64,000 nucleotides of DNA from Marsupella aquatica (taxonomy: Eukaryota; Marchantiophyta). Where the stretch lies: positions 28,768,001 to 28,832,000 of the forward strand of contig OZ316892.1 of NCBI GenBank assembly GCA_973895155.1, given 5' to 3'. Position 1 is the first letter of the stretch, and every line of letters starts with the position of its first letter. Below, one piece after another: positions 22,761 through 35,003 of this stretch. The position numbers were made by a program, and so were the translations under genes. Below the pieces are notes generated by a model that worked only from the letters and a program-made list of their open reading frames with translations, made no database searches and was not told the DNA's origin.

Positions 22761-24084
22761 ATTGTATTACTTCAGAAATTCTTTCTGGATTTCGCGCTGT
22801 CTAGCTACATCGATTGGATTACATTGTAAACTTTACAGGCAAATGAAGCTCCCAATTTCTCCTCACGAGGTTTTTTGGCTTCTATGTTGAGATATGATGA
22901 TATGACATCTGGCTCGTGAAACCGGCGCCTGCCATCTCAGCGTCGCGTTGCCTCAGTTGCGACTGGGTTTCAGGACCCCTTCTGTTTTACTTTTGCTTGT
23001 GTGGCACGTCGACTTAAATAAAGCTTTTCAACTGTTCCTCTCCGATTCTCTACGTCTTCAGCACTATAAGGAAGACTTACACCAACGTTTGGAGTTAGGG
23101 ATCGAGAGTTGAGATTCTGTCCGTCATGAGCTTCATGAGGTATGTATCGATGGGAAACGTTATCCGAAACGGATGAGAAGAGTGTCTGTAGCGGAAGTTA
23201 CGATGTAAGCAATGGAGGATGTGATTATGAAGGAGGCTTCTTTTTTGACATAACTGGTGGCTGCTTCTAGTACCTCTTCCCGTACTTTCGGAGTCGTGGC
23301 TAGCATTCGAATCCGGTCAATTAGCTGATTTTGACTTAGTTTCGAAAATAAGGATCAGGACGTTGAGGGTACCTCTCAAGTTGGTCACCCATACTTCTGA
23401 AATTGGCGCGCCAGGAGGAATATTTCAGACAATATCCGGAAAAAAATGCTGACTGACGAGTATAGATTTGTCTTGATGAGTTTTAATGGCCTACCGTGCT
23501 CTCACATCTCTCAAGTTTGTTGATTGCGTGGAGGCATTGTGAATTCAGGAGTTGGCTGCAATTCTTGCACATATCAAAGGACTGAGATTCCGAAGTTGAG
23601 TGTACTACTGTACAACATGCGCCTAACCTATGGAAAACGTAACTTCCAAGTCATCAGTATACCAAATAGAGTGGGTGAGGAAGCCTTGTTGGATACAAGG
23701 TTGGAGAAAAGAATCCCCAAGATGACATAAAACGTTTTAACATTAAGCCAAACAATCTGATGGCAGACTCCAATTGCCACCTAGCAGAATCACTGAAAGA
23801 ATGAAGCAATTTAGTTGCAAACACAAAATAAAACGTCAAGCACTGGCATGGCCAATTTAGAGTACTAGTTTCAAGAGCAGCAAAATAACATGTCAAAGAA
23901 AACGTGGGCACATCTGCTTCAAAAGACAAAATCTGTTCTCTTCTACCTACAAGACGAAAGGACCTAGGTATAATTGAGTTAGAAAGAAGAAATAACACCC
24001 TCTATCTGTATAGATCTACCTCGAAGAAAGACTAACTCACTAAGCTGAGAGCCACTAGTGTTTATGTTTCGCATGGCCATGTTT
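22761..24084. other. 3' flank of RPL10 and spacer
   Basis: No supported gene. The first 250 bases are presumably RPL10 3' UTR; AATAAAG at about 23016 is a candidate polyadenylation signal. The rest has only short unrelated ORFs. Confidence 0.4.
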
Positions 24085-25954
24085 TCAATGGTGACCACCA
24101 TGGTGTCCTCCGTGGTATCCCCCGTGGTGTCCCCCGTGGTGTCCTCCATGATGTCCATAAGGTTCCTGGTAATGAAGATAATGTCCCTTTTTCATCTTCT
24201 TGTGCTTGTATCCTTTGTGACCACCCTTGTGGTGCTTATAGTCACCATGACTTCCATAATGGGGTGCTCCATAAGCTGGCCAACATAACAACCAAGCACA
24301 TTAGTCGCTCACCTAGGGCACTGTCCACCCACGCTTTTCGAAAGGAAGCAACTAAAACTCTCGAGTGGCATGGAGTTCACTGTCAACTGCATCTGCTTTC
24401 TGAAGACTTTCAGTTGATAGCCCACAGCTGACAATTGTGATTTAACCTCCAACAACTAGTTGCCATTCCATTGACAACCGGACAGTAGTATTGAGACGAT
24501 CTAGAATAAACAGAAAAGACTAGGCAAGCAAGAAGACGATTAAGGAAACAGCCAGAAATGTGAGAAATCAGACATGATTGTGAATAGATTAAGTACCTCC
24601 ATACGGTGCAGGTGCATGGTGCGGCAATCCATGTCCTGCCATATAACCAAAGAGTAGGGATTAAAAAGTTGCAGTGAGGCACTGATTCAAAATGCTGTTG
24701 TCTAATCACCACTATAACAACAAAATAGCGTGTCTCAACGAGCATAGAAATTTCCCCTATTTGGCAAGGCAAAAACGTACCACCGTATGCATATGGTTGT
24801 GTATATCCAGGGACACCATATCCATAGGATGGATATGCTTCAGGTGTATACCCATGACCAGGGTATGCTGGAGGATAATTGGGTGCATAACCATGAGATG
24901 GGTACGCCTCATAACCGGGCTGGGGATACATAGGTTGGCCATATCCTTGTTGGGGATACCCAGGTTGGACATAACCAGGCTGAGCATACCCACCATAGCC
25001 ATGCTGGTGACCATGGTGGAATCCTCTCTCCCCACTAGCACCACCATCGCTAGATGAATTCACAGTAGACTCACTCGTGCGTTCTCCTGGATTGGCGTTT
25101 TGAGAAGGATATCCCGTAGTAGGAGCACTGTTCTCAACAGTGTGCTGAGGTGGAAGTCCTACAGGCAACGCACTAAGATCAGGTTGGCCAGAGGCTGAAG
25201 GGTAACTTCCTTGATGGGGTAGTCCTGATTGAGGTGGGTTAGAGGGAGGGAAAGAAGAACCTTCATAACTTGAGGTAGGAGAATCAAGTTCATTCTTGGC
25301 CTTTTGCTGTCCTTGGCCATCATAGCCTACGGGTTGACGATAAGGGGTAGCTGGAGCAGATGGTGTTGCGCCATACGGTGAAAAGCTGGGATAAGATTGG
25401 CCTGTGTTTGGAGCAGGAGGTCTACCGTAATACTGAGGAGGATATGATGGCTGGTTGATCTTTTCTTTCCCAGGACTGGAAACGTCCAGATTCTCGGGAA
25501 GATTCAGAGCATTGAGAGAAGAAGGGGGATAGCCGCTTTGGTAAGGAACAGGGGCGGGGTAGCTGCCAGCTTCAGGAGCAGATGAAGATCTATAAAGTGG
25601 AGCAGCGGAACTGTCAGATTTATCATACGGAGGATATGGTGAAGGTGATGGAGGAGAATACGGCACTCCACTTACGACACCAGAAATTGGAGAAGCTAAG
25701 TAAGGGAGACCCTGGGAAGAATAGGGGTTGGATGGATGCAAGGGAGGAGGATAACTACTCGGTGGACCTTCTCCTGGTCCACGGGTTGTGTCATACCTGT
25801 GCTCCCTGTCTTTATTTAGGGATAGACTAGAAAATGCATCTGCTGCGGCGTCCCCTGCGCTGGGAGGGGCTCCGTAAGAGCTCATGTCAGGATAAAGAGA
25901 AAGAATCTGTTGAGTTGATGCAGATGAGTATGTGGGAGTAGTGGACGAATGCAT
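24085..25954 (-). CDS. Pro/Tyr-rich protein with His/Gly-rich tail (GPY/A3-like), three exons
   Basis: Exons on the minus strand are 25954-24781, 24635-24597 (39 bases) and 24275-24085. All junctions are GT-AG, phases agree, and the spliced product is 467 residues. The first 300 residues are disordered and rich in Pro, Ser, Tyr and Gly. Next come about ten degenerate repeats of the kind GYVQPGYPQQGYGQPMYPQP and GYAPNYPPAYPGHGY. The last exon encodes HKKMKKGHYLHYQEP followed by alternating HHGG units (GHHGGHHGGHHGGYHGGHH). This order (XYPP repeats, an Ala/Pro/Gly part, then a basic His/Lys tail) matches the plant glycine-rich protein A3 / GPY family, whose members are short and of uncertain, often stress-linked function. 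This protein is much longer because of its Ser/Pro-rich N-terminus. The His-rich tail might bind metals; that is inference. Confidence 0.8.
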
Positions 25955-28900
25955 CCCCTCGTTCCCACCATGTAAGGCTGGCTCAGTTTACTCTGCATAT
26001 AACAGAAAAACTATGCTATTAGGCACGTAATCATGCACCTGTTGACACAGACGATAGGCAGGTCAGAAGAAGAGTTTCCATGTGATGCATCACAGATAAT
26101 TGTTAAGAATGGTAAAACATTTGACACAAGCCACATCTCCCGTTCATACACAAAAACATTGGAGCATTGTCGTTGAGAAGTACAAGACGGTGAATATTGG
26201 AGTTCGCTCGAGCTGCAGCAATAGTTCCTAATACAGTCTTTCCTAAGATCTACGCTGTTCCACAACATCAAGACATTCACACAGGTGCTAGCAATGCCCC
26301 CGGCAGCACTGAACTCTGCACGAATTGAACCCCTCGACTTTTCATTCCAGAAGTTACACGACAATTGCAGAGAAACAAACTTTCCTACTCTCATCACCCT
26401 TTGAAAAGATGTGTCACCCTCCCACTCTGTCTCCAACAATGACAGATAATTACAAACTTACCAAAGAATCCTAGCTCAAGGTCACTTTCAGATAACCGCA
26501 AGTATGCCCTTCACTCGCTTGATATAGTGGGAGTAGAGAAGTCTCCTCGCTTGCTTTCAGCACCTTGGATAAAGGTAACCTGGCCACAACAAAAAAAACC
26601 GGGTTGGCAGCTATTCTTTCGCATAATCAAAATCAAACCAATACGCATATATCCATACCAACTTATCCCTGTCTCTTTTTAAGACCTATCCTTATGAGAG
26701 TCCGCTGATTCCCCCTGCATCCCGTTGGACTTATGACGGGAGCTTCTTCTCAAGACCTATCCTTATGAGACACCAGTAAAACTCTAGCGCCAGTCCAGTT
26801 TAGTTGAGTCCCCTAAAGAGATGAGCTGCAGTCGGTGATTGGGTCAATGAAAATCATTGCCTTCTAACAATGGCTTGTGACAACACTGATTTTGTGTTCG
26901 CAAGTTCATGACTACTACATTACAAAAGGTAGACAATTTATACTCATACCTAGAAGAGATATTTTTATAAACTTGTAACAAATTTCCATTTTTCTGGCGA
27001 TTCCTGGTGATATCCACGGAGGAAGAGCAAACGACGGTCAGAACATAAAGAGGCTTGCTCTCTTCAACAAACACAAAAAGGTACTGTCTATCAGGTTTCC
27101 CTGTAGATCCTTCGTTTCGTGATGGATTAGTCGATAGACATCAAAAACTGAAGGTATTGAGGATCCTCATCAGTGTCTGGAACTTGACTAATTTTCTTTC
27201 TGTTCAATAGGAATGATACCTGTTACAAAAAATCAATGCTTTTTGCATCTCCGGAAACTCCACCCTACTTAACATGTGATTTTACTCGGATTCGAATGTG
27301 AAAGTTATGTGCGACTACCTAACAACGACAATCTCCCTGAACCTGTGGAAATGAATCGGTAACATGCCAGAAGTGGTCAATTTACACCAATTTTGGAATT
27401 CCCTTTCGAAAGCGTGATCTTACTGAAATTAAGGTTTGCACAAAGTCTTTTGGATTTCGAAGAGATCGCCAAAATCCAGTCCCGTACGAAATCTGGCAAT
27501 CCAACTGAGGATATTGCTCGTCCATATTCAGAGTTGCCCAGGATTGGGGCATGAGTAAACTTGATCTAACTGGTCCGTTAATTCAACATTCTCTGTAGAT
27601 GCATGTGCCCAGGCTGCCTATCTCTCATATCGACAATGAGAGTGCTCACATTCATCATGTAGTTCTTGGCTGCTTTTTAAGTATTTTTTTACATGATCCC
27701 CATCTAAGGATTCGTCTCGACGTGAGAGGCGATTTCGGAAATTGGCAGAGCTCACAGTGTCCCCGAGACCTCACTATCTCCCAACCCACAACGCCAAACG
27801 TTTTCAATTCCGTGAGCGTGGAACACTGTGATGAAGATGGCAGCCGAAGCCGTCCATCCTCTCCTTTCGACGTCTTGATGGTTTTGACGGCTTCTCGAGA
27901 CGGAGGGACAAAATTCTTCGATCCACGACCTGCCCTCCTCTATCCGGAATGGAAACCAAGACGAGTAGATCTTACCTGGCAATGGTCAGCACAAGTCGAA
28001 GAATCTCAACGCTCAGATCCTCTGCTCCATACGCACTTCTATCACCATCGAAAGTGGCTGATCTGGTCGATTCATTCAATTCACACTTCAGTTCACAGAA
28101 ACGGAAAGAGTGACAACCACCGACTCGGCGGCACGAAAAACTGAATGGATGAGTAGTTAGTATGCAGCTGGGAAACAGGAACGAATTTCGAGAGAACCAA
28201 AAGTCCACCGGAGAATTGCCACCGACTCCGTCCACAATCTCATACAACCTGCTACCTTCAGCGAGAATCGCTGCCTGCCCAAGATGACAGTGGCGTAACA
28301 AGTACCAGCGAACTCACATCAAAACTCGAGCTCCCACCACTGCTCAAACTCCACTCCATAAAAAGTGAACGCGGAAGTAATTCATTGACGAGCAGAAATC
28401 ATATTCCCATGTAATTCCATTCCTCTGCTCACGATCTTTCGCACTGAGATTCCTGAGACCGTTCCCCAGTGCTCTCCTCCCGGTCACGAGAACCTCTGGG
28501 TCAACGAATCCCTAAGCTATCGAGAGAATTACAGTGACCACTGAGGCAGGACCCCCTAATTGAGCCAACCACCAAATCTGAAATTCTCACTCACTCATTC
28601 ATCAGAGCCTTGCTGGGTCGCTTGCAAACGTCTGCCTCCAGCCATTCCAGACACAATCAAACTGTAACATGACGGCAGGTCTCACCTGCCTGCGAAGAAA
28701 GGTAGACCTGAGCAGCCTCCTTTGCACAGTGTGTGCTGTAGCTCCGGTGGGCACGGGATTGTGACTTGGGGCCCAAATAACGTGTTTTTTTCCCCTCGCA
28801 TTCCCTAGCAAAGCAAGGCTATGCACAGAACAGAAGGCAGGCCGTCAAGCAACTGGCTTGGCTCAGTTGTTGGGATCCAATTTAAGATAACAGTTTTCCC
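25955..28900. other. Upstream flank of the Pro/Tyr-rich gene and spacer
   Basis: No supported gene. Part of this is presumably promoter and 5' UTR of the minus-strand gene ending at 25954. ORFs at 27.6-28.3 kb on both strands overlap each other and resemble nothing known. ACCTATCCTTATGAGA repeats at about 26684 and 26755. Confidence 0.4.
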
Positions 28901-28959
28901 GATTTAAATTGAGTATTAATCATGACAACTGCAAATGTACAATTTAGGCTCAGCACTCG

Positions 28960-29065
28960 GCTAAGGAGGTATTGTATAATGCTAGGAAACAAAGAATTTT
29001 GTTAGCAAGGAGAGGTGGTATTGTATAATGGGAGTAAACAGGAGTTTTGTTAGCAAGGAGAGTGT
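28960..29065 (+). repeat. Tandem duplication, about 59-bp unit
   Basis: GGTATTGTATAATG and TTTTGTTAGCAAGGAGAG each occur twice in the same order and spacing, at about 28968 and 29027. This is a simple duplication in non-coding DNA. Confidence 0.75.
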
Positions 29066-29846
29066 TGTCATTACGACACTAGTCGTTTAAAAAAAAATCT
29101 ACTTTTTGCTGCCTTTTACATTTTTTGTGTTTTTTTATGACTCCAGACCATATGGCTAGCGAGTTAGCTAGCAAAAGAAGAGTCCCAAAAATGTATGTTT
29201 TCAACAAGTTTGTTGTTAGCGAGGCAGTTGGATATAGAAAAATTTGGGGTCATGTGAGGAAAATTTGAACAGTTTCCTCGCACGCTACCATGACCCCGTC
29301 ACATACTCGATGGCCCATTGCATTCCCTTTCACTCCTTGATGTTGAGGGGTTCAGACAATCAGTTTAGATTGACCAAGAATTGCCAGCGCGTTTGAAAGC
29401 ACCTGTCAAATTTGTGCCAGAGGATTATGAAATTGCTTCTTTCAGACTTGATCCAAGGTAGTGATGTTGAAGTCAAGACAAACAGACAAACAGAGAGAGG
29501 GAAAATTTTGACAGGACTGCAAAGCGAGAACCCACAATCACTAACACCAAAGATGTGTAAAAAGCAAAGTCCTTCAACCTTCAAATCTACATACCCACCC
29601 AGCCAACCTCTAGGAGTAGACAAGATTCCAAAGCTGTAGAAAATATTCATACTCCCTGCTCACAAGGAACTGGACACAAATAAAACAGGGTCAAACGATT
29701 GAACAATAAAATGCATGCTCCACCAATCAAAGGGATCCATAGTGAGTTATGATTGTTGCTTTAGTACTGAATCCCTATGTGGATGACTAATAAGATTAGA
29801 CACTTACTGATCATTTTTAGACAGAGTTTTTTAATAGGATAATGTC

Positions 29847-29940
29847 CTGGTTAGAAGGCATTGTGGATAGAATGCCCCCCAAAAAGGATATAGCCCAAAT
29901 TTGAGAAGACATTATGGCACACAATGCCTGTAACCAGAAC
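29847..29940. mobile_element. About 95-bp MITE, copy 2 (inverted orientation)
   Basis: GTCCTGGTTAGAAGGCATTG on the left is matched on the right by the complement of GTTCTGGTTACAGGCATTGT, giving a roughly 33-base terminal inverted repeat. The interior, read on the minus strand, has CTCAAATTTGGGCTATATCC and a T/G run, paralleling the interiors of the copies at 10549 and 30400. The transcript would fold into one long hairpin. Confidence 0.6.
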
Positions 29941-30399
29941 CTTAACTTATGCAGAAATTTGAGTGAGTTTGTGAAACAGACCAAAAACAATCCCTGACGT
30001 TAACGTCATCCAACCTTGTAAGCCAAGAAGAAGTTAAAATGCCAGGATTTTAGGCCAAGCAAAGATGAGAAGATTTACGTTGTAAAATTTTGGACTTCTG
30101 AGTTACATCACTCGCCAAAGCAAGGAGAATATGGTATCAAATAGAGTGCAAAAACTTGCAAATGTCCTTCCCAGCTGAAATTGTATCTCTCATCAATTGT
30201 AAAAATGGTCACACTTTTGGGTTTCATGAGTTCCTAGGTCCATCCAAGTTACTTGGGTCTACATTGTGGTCCATCCTAGCATAATTTTCTTAACTTAGCA
30301 TTTCTGGAGCATGCCCTGGAAAAGGCTCCGCAAGGCACAACCTGTCCAAAATTGCAAGGGCCTATTTAATCAACCAGCATCAAAAACCATACCTACGGC

Positions 30400-30499
30400 C
30401 CTGTTCCCATAGATTATGGGTAGTAATAACCCCTTAAAACTACAGCTGAAGCTCTCATTTTGGGGGTATTATGGCACACACCTCTAAACAGGATTTTTC
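30400..30499. mobile_element. About 100-bp MITE, copy 3
   Basis: The left arm has GGCCCTGTTCCCATAGATTA. The right arm is the complement of AAATCCTGTTTAGAGGTGTG. The interior has AAAACTACAGCTGAAGCTCT then TTTTGGGGG, close to copy 1. It directly abuts the long-TIR element that begins at about 30500. Confidence 0.55.
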
Positions 30500-30997
30500 T
30501 ATACAGTGTTTTACTGACCTGTCCCCCAAATCACCCAAATTTACTGACTTGCCCCCAAAACAAATTCATTTATCACCTTGCCCCCCATTTCGTATGTGGG
30601 TTAACTTTTAACTCGCAATCGGGTTTAGGGTGCCATGGCACCATCGCAGGCCTGGGAGGATCTAAAACGCGACCCCGCTAAAGAGTTGCCCTTCCATACC
30701 GTCCCAAAAACAACTCACTGCCTCCTGAGGATCACTTTTGGAGGGGCGACCAGTTTTTGGGAGGGACGACCGGTAGGGGGAAGGCCTGCGATGGTGTTGG
30801 GCAGGGGAGAAGGGGGGCTAAAGGAGAGCCCGGCGAGTTAAGCTCAGCCTATGGTAACTCGCCACATTACACCCTAAACCCAATCGTGAGTTAAAAGTTA
30901 ACCCACATACGAAATGGGGGGCAAGGTGATAAATAAATTTGTTTCGGGGGCATGGCAGTAAATTCGGGTGATTTGGGGGACAGGTTAGTAAAAGCTG
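30500..30997. mobile_element. Foldback element with about 125-bp terminal inverted repeats
   Basis: The left arm (about 30508-30633) and right arm (about 30862-30990) are inverted copies at over 90% identity. Matching blocks include TTTTACT(G/A)ACCTGTCCCCC, CACCTTGCCCCCCATTTCGT and ATGTGGGTTAACTTTTAACT. The 230-base centre is itself partly inverted (ACCATCGCAGGCCT against AGGCCTGCGATGGT) and more GC-rich. It encodes no transposase. High arm identity suggests recent activity or gene conversion. No target-site duplication is obvious. Confidence 0.8.
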
Positions 30998-32055
30998 TTT
31001 TGCCATATACCTATAACCCTTTTTACCCACAAAAGTTACAAGCAAAGTTTGGTACACCGTAGGATTTGCCCATCTAATTAGGTTTGTCATATAGCACAAG
31101 CCCTATGCTAGTGTGTTGCACTGTGCAAGGAGGGTCAGCCCATAGGGAGTTGGGCCAGGGCATTTATGGAGCAACTAGGGGTGCACATTTCTTTCATCAA
31201 TGATCAGGGAAAACAGCTAATTGAATCCAATGACCGTGGATCTTTCCCTCCCATGAACTTTTTTGTATTGGGACAAATGCCAAAAAAAGGCAGGATCAGT
31301 TATTATAGTTGTAGATACTAGGGAACATGTTTAGTTTTGTCTCTTGTAGTGTTGGGTACATGATCAAACTACAATTGATTCATTTTCATTCCTCCCTTCC
31401 TTCCCCCTCTCATTCATTCACATAAGGATTCTTTGCATTATGAACTTGTGACTCCTTGGTGAGTGGGGGGAGGGGGAGGGGGGCGGGGAGGATATTTTTA
31501 TGACTAAGGGTACATATATGATTTTTTTGACCATGAATGGAAAATCTCAAGTGTTAGATCTTCAGAGTGTGAGGGCACCGGGTTACTGATATTAAGTGTT
31601 CATGTACACTGAACAAGGGCTTTGCACTTATAATTTTGTCCTTTAGTGTCACACTTCTGGCCTTTGCTTTGCACTTGCAAAAAATGTGCAAAGTCAGTGT
31701 ACAGAAAATACATAATAATGAATTAATTGCGATTATCCAGGTTTGCACTCAGAGATGACTGTATTCAAAATCCTTAAGGCCAAATTGCATGTGGGCAGAC
31801 CTTTTGTTCCAGTCTTGAGCTTAACAGATAACATACAACATTGACTGAGAATTTTGTGTCCCGCAAGCACGCCCAACGGCACATAGTGGAGAACCAAGGG
31901 CAGGAGTCAACAAGGGACAACCCTTGCGTTCTTCCGGCAAGGCCACTAATGCTTGCCAGTGACACCTAGCAGCACCAAATCAGGAGACCTTTGGCCCCAA
32001 ATGAAAAGGCAGCTCTAAGCCTCTTTGTGTTTCCAGCCAGGAAGGAAGGTTACTG
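30998..32055. other. Spacer with a G-rich tract
   Basis: No supported gene. A G-rich run at about 31463-31490 (blocks of 3-7 G separated by single A or C) could form a G-quadruplex. The rest is AT-rich with short ORFs only. Confidence 0.45.
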
Positions 32056-32421
32056 GCATGTAAACATTTCAAGATGCACTTGCTATTCCCATAATCTCTA
32101 GCCAGGAGGTAACCACTTTCTGGACAGAAATTATATAATATAATGCATGTTTTGAGCAGGGGTTCAAGGTTGAGACTGTAAACATTTCTAGAGGTACTTG
32201 CCATTCCCATAATTTGTTGCCAGGAGGTAACCACTATCTGGACAGAAATCATAATTATATAGAATGCATGTTTTGGGCACGGGTTCAAGGCTAATTGATA
32301 CCAGCATGTAAACATTTCTAAAGACACTTGTTATTCCAAAAAATCTGTTGCCTGGAAGTAACCACTTTCCAGACAGAAATTACAGATTATAATGCATGTT
32401 TTGGGCACGGGTTCTAGCCTG
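32056..32421 (+). repeat. Three tandem copies of a ~120-bp unit
   Basis: Each copy reads TGTAAACATTTC, then CTTG(C/T)(C/T)ATTCC, TTGCC(A/T)GGA(G/A)GTAACCAC, GACAGAAAT and ATGCATGTTTTG(A/G)GCA. Copies begin near 32056, 32179 and 32304 and differ at 10-20% of positions. A diverged relative lies near 19.0-19.1 kb. Confidence 0.8.
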
Positions 32422-32999
32422 AACCTTGCTCCAACAAAGCTCAAGAAAGTCAGGTTTTTTTCACACCGTTACAGGCTAGTAACTAAGACCCAGACCTGCA
32501 TTATCATACTTCTTCAGAGGGTTACAGGCTGCTATATAACCGAGACCAGACACGCATTTTCCTATACTTTATCGATAATCACGCCTCTCAAAGCCTGCAA
32601 TGCCGTCCTATGAGCCGTCACTGGTGTCCCATTAGTGGTCCGCAGGGTAGGGGTCACCAAGCGTCGCTGGGGGTTTCATGCAGAAGTTTTCCTGTGGCTC
32701 CATTTCTTTTCAGGCAGGAGTCAGGAACGTGGGTGCGACAGCCCTTGAGCAGTGAGGTTCTGTGCAGTAACTGCTCTGCTTGTTCGAATCTGAGCTTCGT
32801 GTCATGCACTACTCCGATTCGCACAGCTTCGATCGTTGCAAAGGGTGACGCGGTGTTGTGATCGCACTGCAACGTTGTGGTGGTGCCTCTAGTAGATCGA
32901 GCTGTGTTGGGTCTGCCATGAAATCTAATTATACAGGTTTCTTGAAGCTCTGGTTGACGAGGGAGGCACGACAGAGGTCGGAAGTTTTGTTGACGAGAT

Positions 33000-33112
33000 G
33001 GTGATGCCGAAGATGATATTGGGTTTCATGGTGATGCCGAAGATGATATTGGGTTTCATTCGGGACCATTTGGAATTTGAAGATGATACTGGGTTTCATT
33101 CGGGACCATTCG
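33000..33112 (+). repeat. Tandem 31-bp repeat in the SMO1 upstream region
   Basis: ATGGTGATGCCGAAGATGATATTGGGTTTC-type units (phases from about 32998 and 33029) are followed by a partial third copy, in which ACTGGGTTTCATTCGGGACC repeats an adjacent phrase. The array lies 130-240 bases before the SMO1 start codon, within the likely 5' UTR or promoter. Confidence 0.75.
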
Positions 33113-33242
33113 GAATTTATTAGTAGAAGATTGAGTTTGTGTGGGAGCAGAGTTCCGTGAATGAATGGTTATTGATTGAGGGGGAAATTTTGGTCAGGAA
33201 CTGCAGAAGAAGCATCGAAAGAGAGGGAGTGTGGTCGAAAAG

Positions 33243-35003
33243 ATGTTAGAATACGGGAGCGTCGGGGACGCAGAGGCTGCGCTGGGGCGCAACCTGACGA
33301 CGCTGGAGCTCAAGTGGTTTCAATATACGGCCAATGTCAGCGACTATAAGCTCTACTGCTTCAACATTGTGTTCCTGTTCATCATCTTCAATTTCGCTCC
33401 CTTGCCTTCTGTGGTACTAGATTTCCTCAAGGTGAAAGAGTTCGAGAAGTACAGGCTTCAACCGGGCGTGCATAACAGCAGAGAGTCCATCTGGCAGTGT
33501 TACAAGCGGGTGACCGTCTTGTTCTTCACTGTCGTTGGGCCACTCCAACTCTCTTCTTATCCTGCCGTGAAGGTGCTCTCTTCGTCCTCTTGAGACCTGG
33601 ACTGGTGAAGCAATTACTATTAAATTGGTATCCATTAGCAGAGAGAATTACTGAAGATAACTCCTTGAATATCTATTCTTGAATATCTGTCTGGTTTCGT
33701 AGTAAACTACGTCTTTCTCTAACTAAGTTTGGCGATGCAGTGCAGATGGTGGGCGTACATTGCGGTTTACCTCTTCCCAGCCTGCAAGAAATTGTACTGC
33801 AGGTGGCAGTCTATTTCCTTGTTGAAGACTATTCCAACTATTGGATTCACAGATGGCTTCACTCAGAGTGGGCCTACAATAACATACACCACGTGCATCA
33901 CGAATTCACAGCCCCAATGAGCTTCTGTGCTCCATACGTGCATGTTGCTGAGATGATTGTGTTAGGAATTCCCACCTTTTTGGGCCCCGCTCTTGTGCCT
34001 GGACACATGATAACTTTCTGGCTGTGGATAGGACTGAGGCAACTCGAAGCCATCGAGACACACAGTGGGTATGTCACAATCTGTTTTCGCCAAGTTTCTT
34101 TTTGAATCTTACTGGAGGTATTGTTCCTAATGTTCCATGCGAGCATTTGTTTTGAGCAGATCTTAGTGCCCTTTGGTTTATCTGATGGAGTATGTTTAAT
34201 TCTTCCATTTGCAGGTATGAGTTTCCTTGGAGCCCAACAAGGTTCATTCCCTTCTATGGAGGTTCTGAGTATCACGACTACCATCACTTGGTTGGTGGTT
34301 CAAGCCAAAGCAATTTCGCCTCCGTTTTTACATATTGTGACTGGCTCTATGGCACTGATAAGGTGAGGTTTGGCGGGCTTGAATCACGAATTGTTACTAA
34401 CTAGAGAATGTGGGACAGTGAGACTGATAAATGGCCCAAAAGACCTCTGTAGATACTTACATAGTATGGGCTGTCGTTGCCGCATTTGTAATCATTTTGC
34501 ATTTCTCTTCTGTTGCATTGGTTTTGATTTTTTTCGAGACTCAGCTGATGCCTGCAGTACCATAGCAGTGTACATTCTTCAAACCTAAATTGCATTGAGG
34601 GGACCTTGAGAAACAAGGAAATGTGCAAGGCTTACTTATGAGCTGGAAAATCTATGTGAAGTCTAGTTCTGCTGAGATAAAGTCGTGATAAGTATTGGCG
34701 ATTTACCTTCACGCTGTTGTCTACCTTCAGGGTTTTCGCTACCAAAGGAGTTTTCTCCATAAGGTGAGTTCTTCCAAGTTTGATTCCTGCTCGTTTTCGT
34801 CGCATTTGCTACATATGTGTTCGGTGACAGCTTCCTACTTCTTATAGGAAACTCTAATAAAGTTTTTTATTATAATGAGTTTGACGTCTTGGAATGACTT
34901 CCTGCAGTCTCGTAAAGCCAGAGTGGTGGAGGACGAGAATGATTGGACAATATTGAACTTGCCCAAAGAGAAGCGGCTGAGGGCCAAAGCAAAGACAACA
35001 TAA
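33243..35003 (+). CDS. SMO1: Sterol 4-alpha-methyl oxidase, SMO1 type (five exons)
   Basis: SMO1 removes C-4 methyl groups from 4,4-dimethylsterols (24-methylenecycloartanol) at the ER membrane, with a reductase/decarboxylase partner, in phytosterol synthesis. Exons are 33243-33572, 33746-34068, 34215-34362, 34731-34763 and 34908-35003. All introns are GT-AG and the spliced product is 309 residues, normal for the family. The three di-iron histidine boxes of the fatty-acid hydroxylase superfamily are intact: HRWLH (145-149), HHVHH (158-162) and HDYHH (238-242). The hydrophobic segment YKLYCFNIVFLFIIFNFAPL near the N-terminus is a membrane anchor. The ATG at 33243 is chosen because the upstream in-frame codon at 33231 is GTG. 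The plant SMO1 group is indicated by GLPLPS and by the ETHSGYEFPWSPTRFIPFYG segment. Confidence 0.93.

Noticed and set aside
27599-28301. ORFs on both strands upstream of the Pro/Tyr-rich gene
   Set aside because: They overlap one another with no domain and no codon or splice support.
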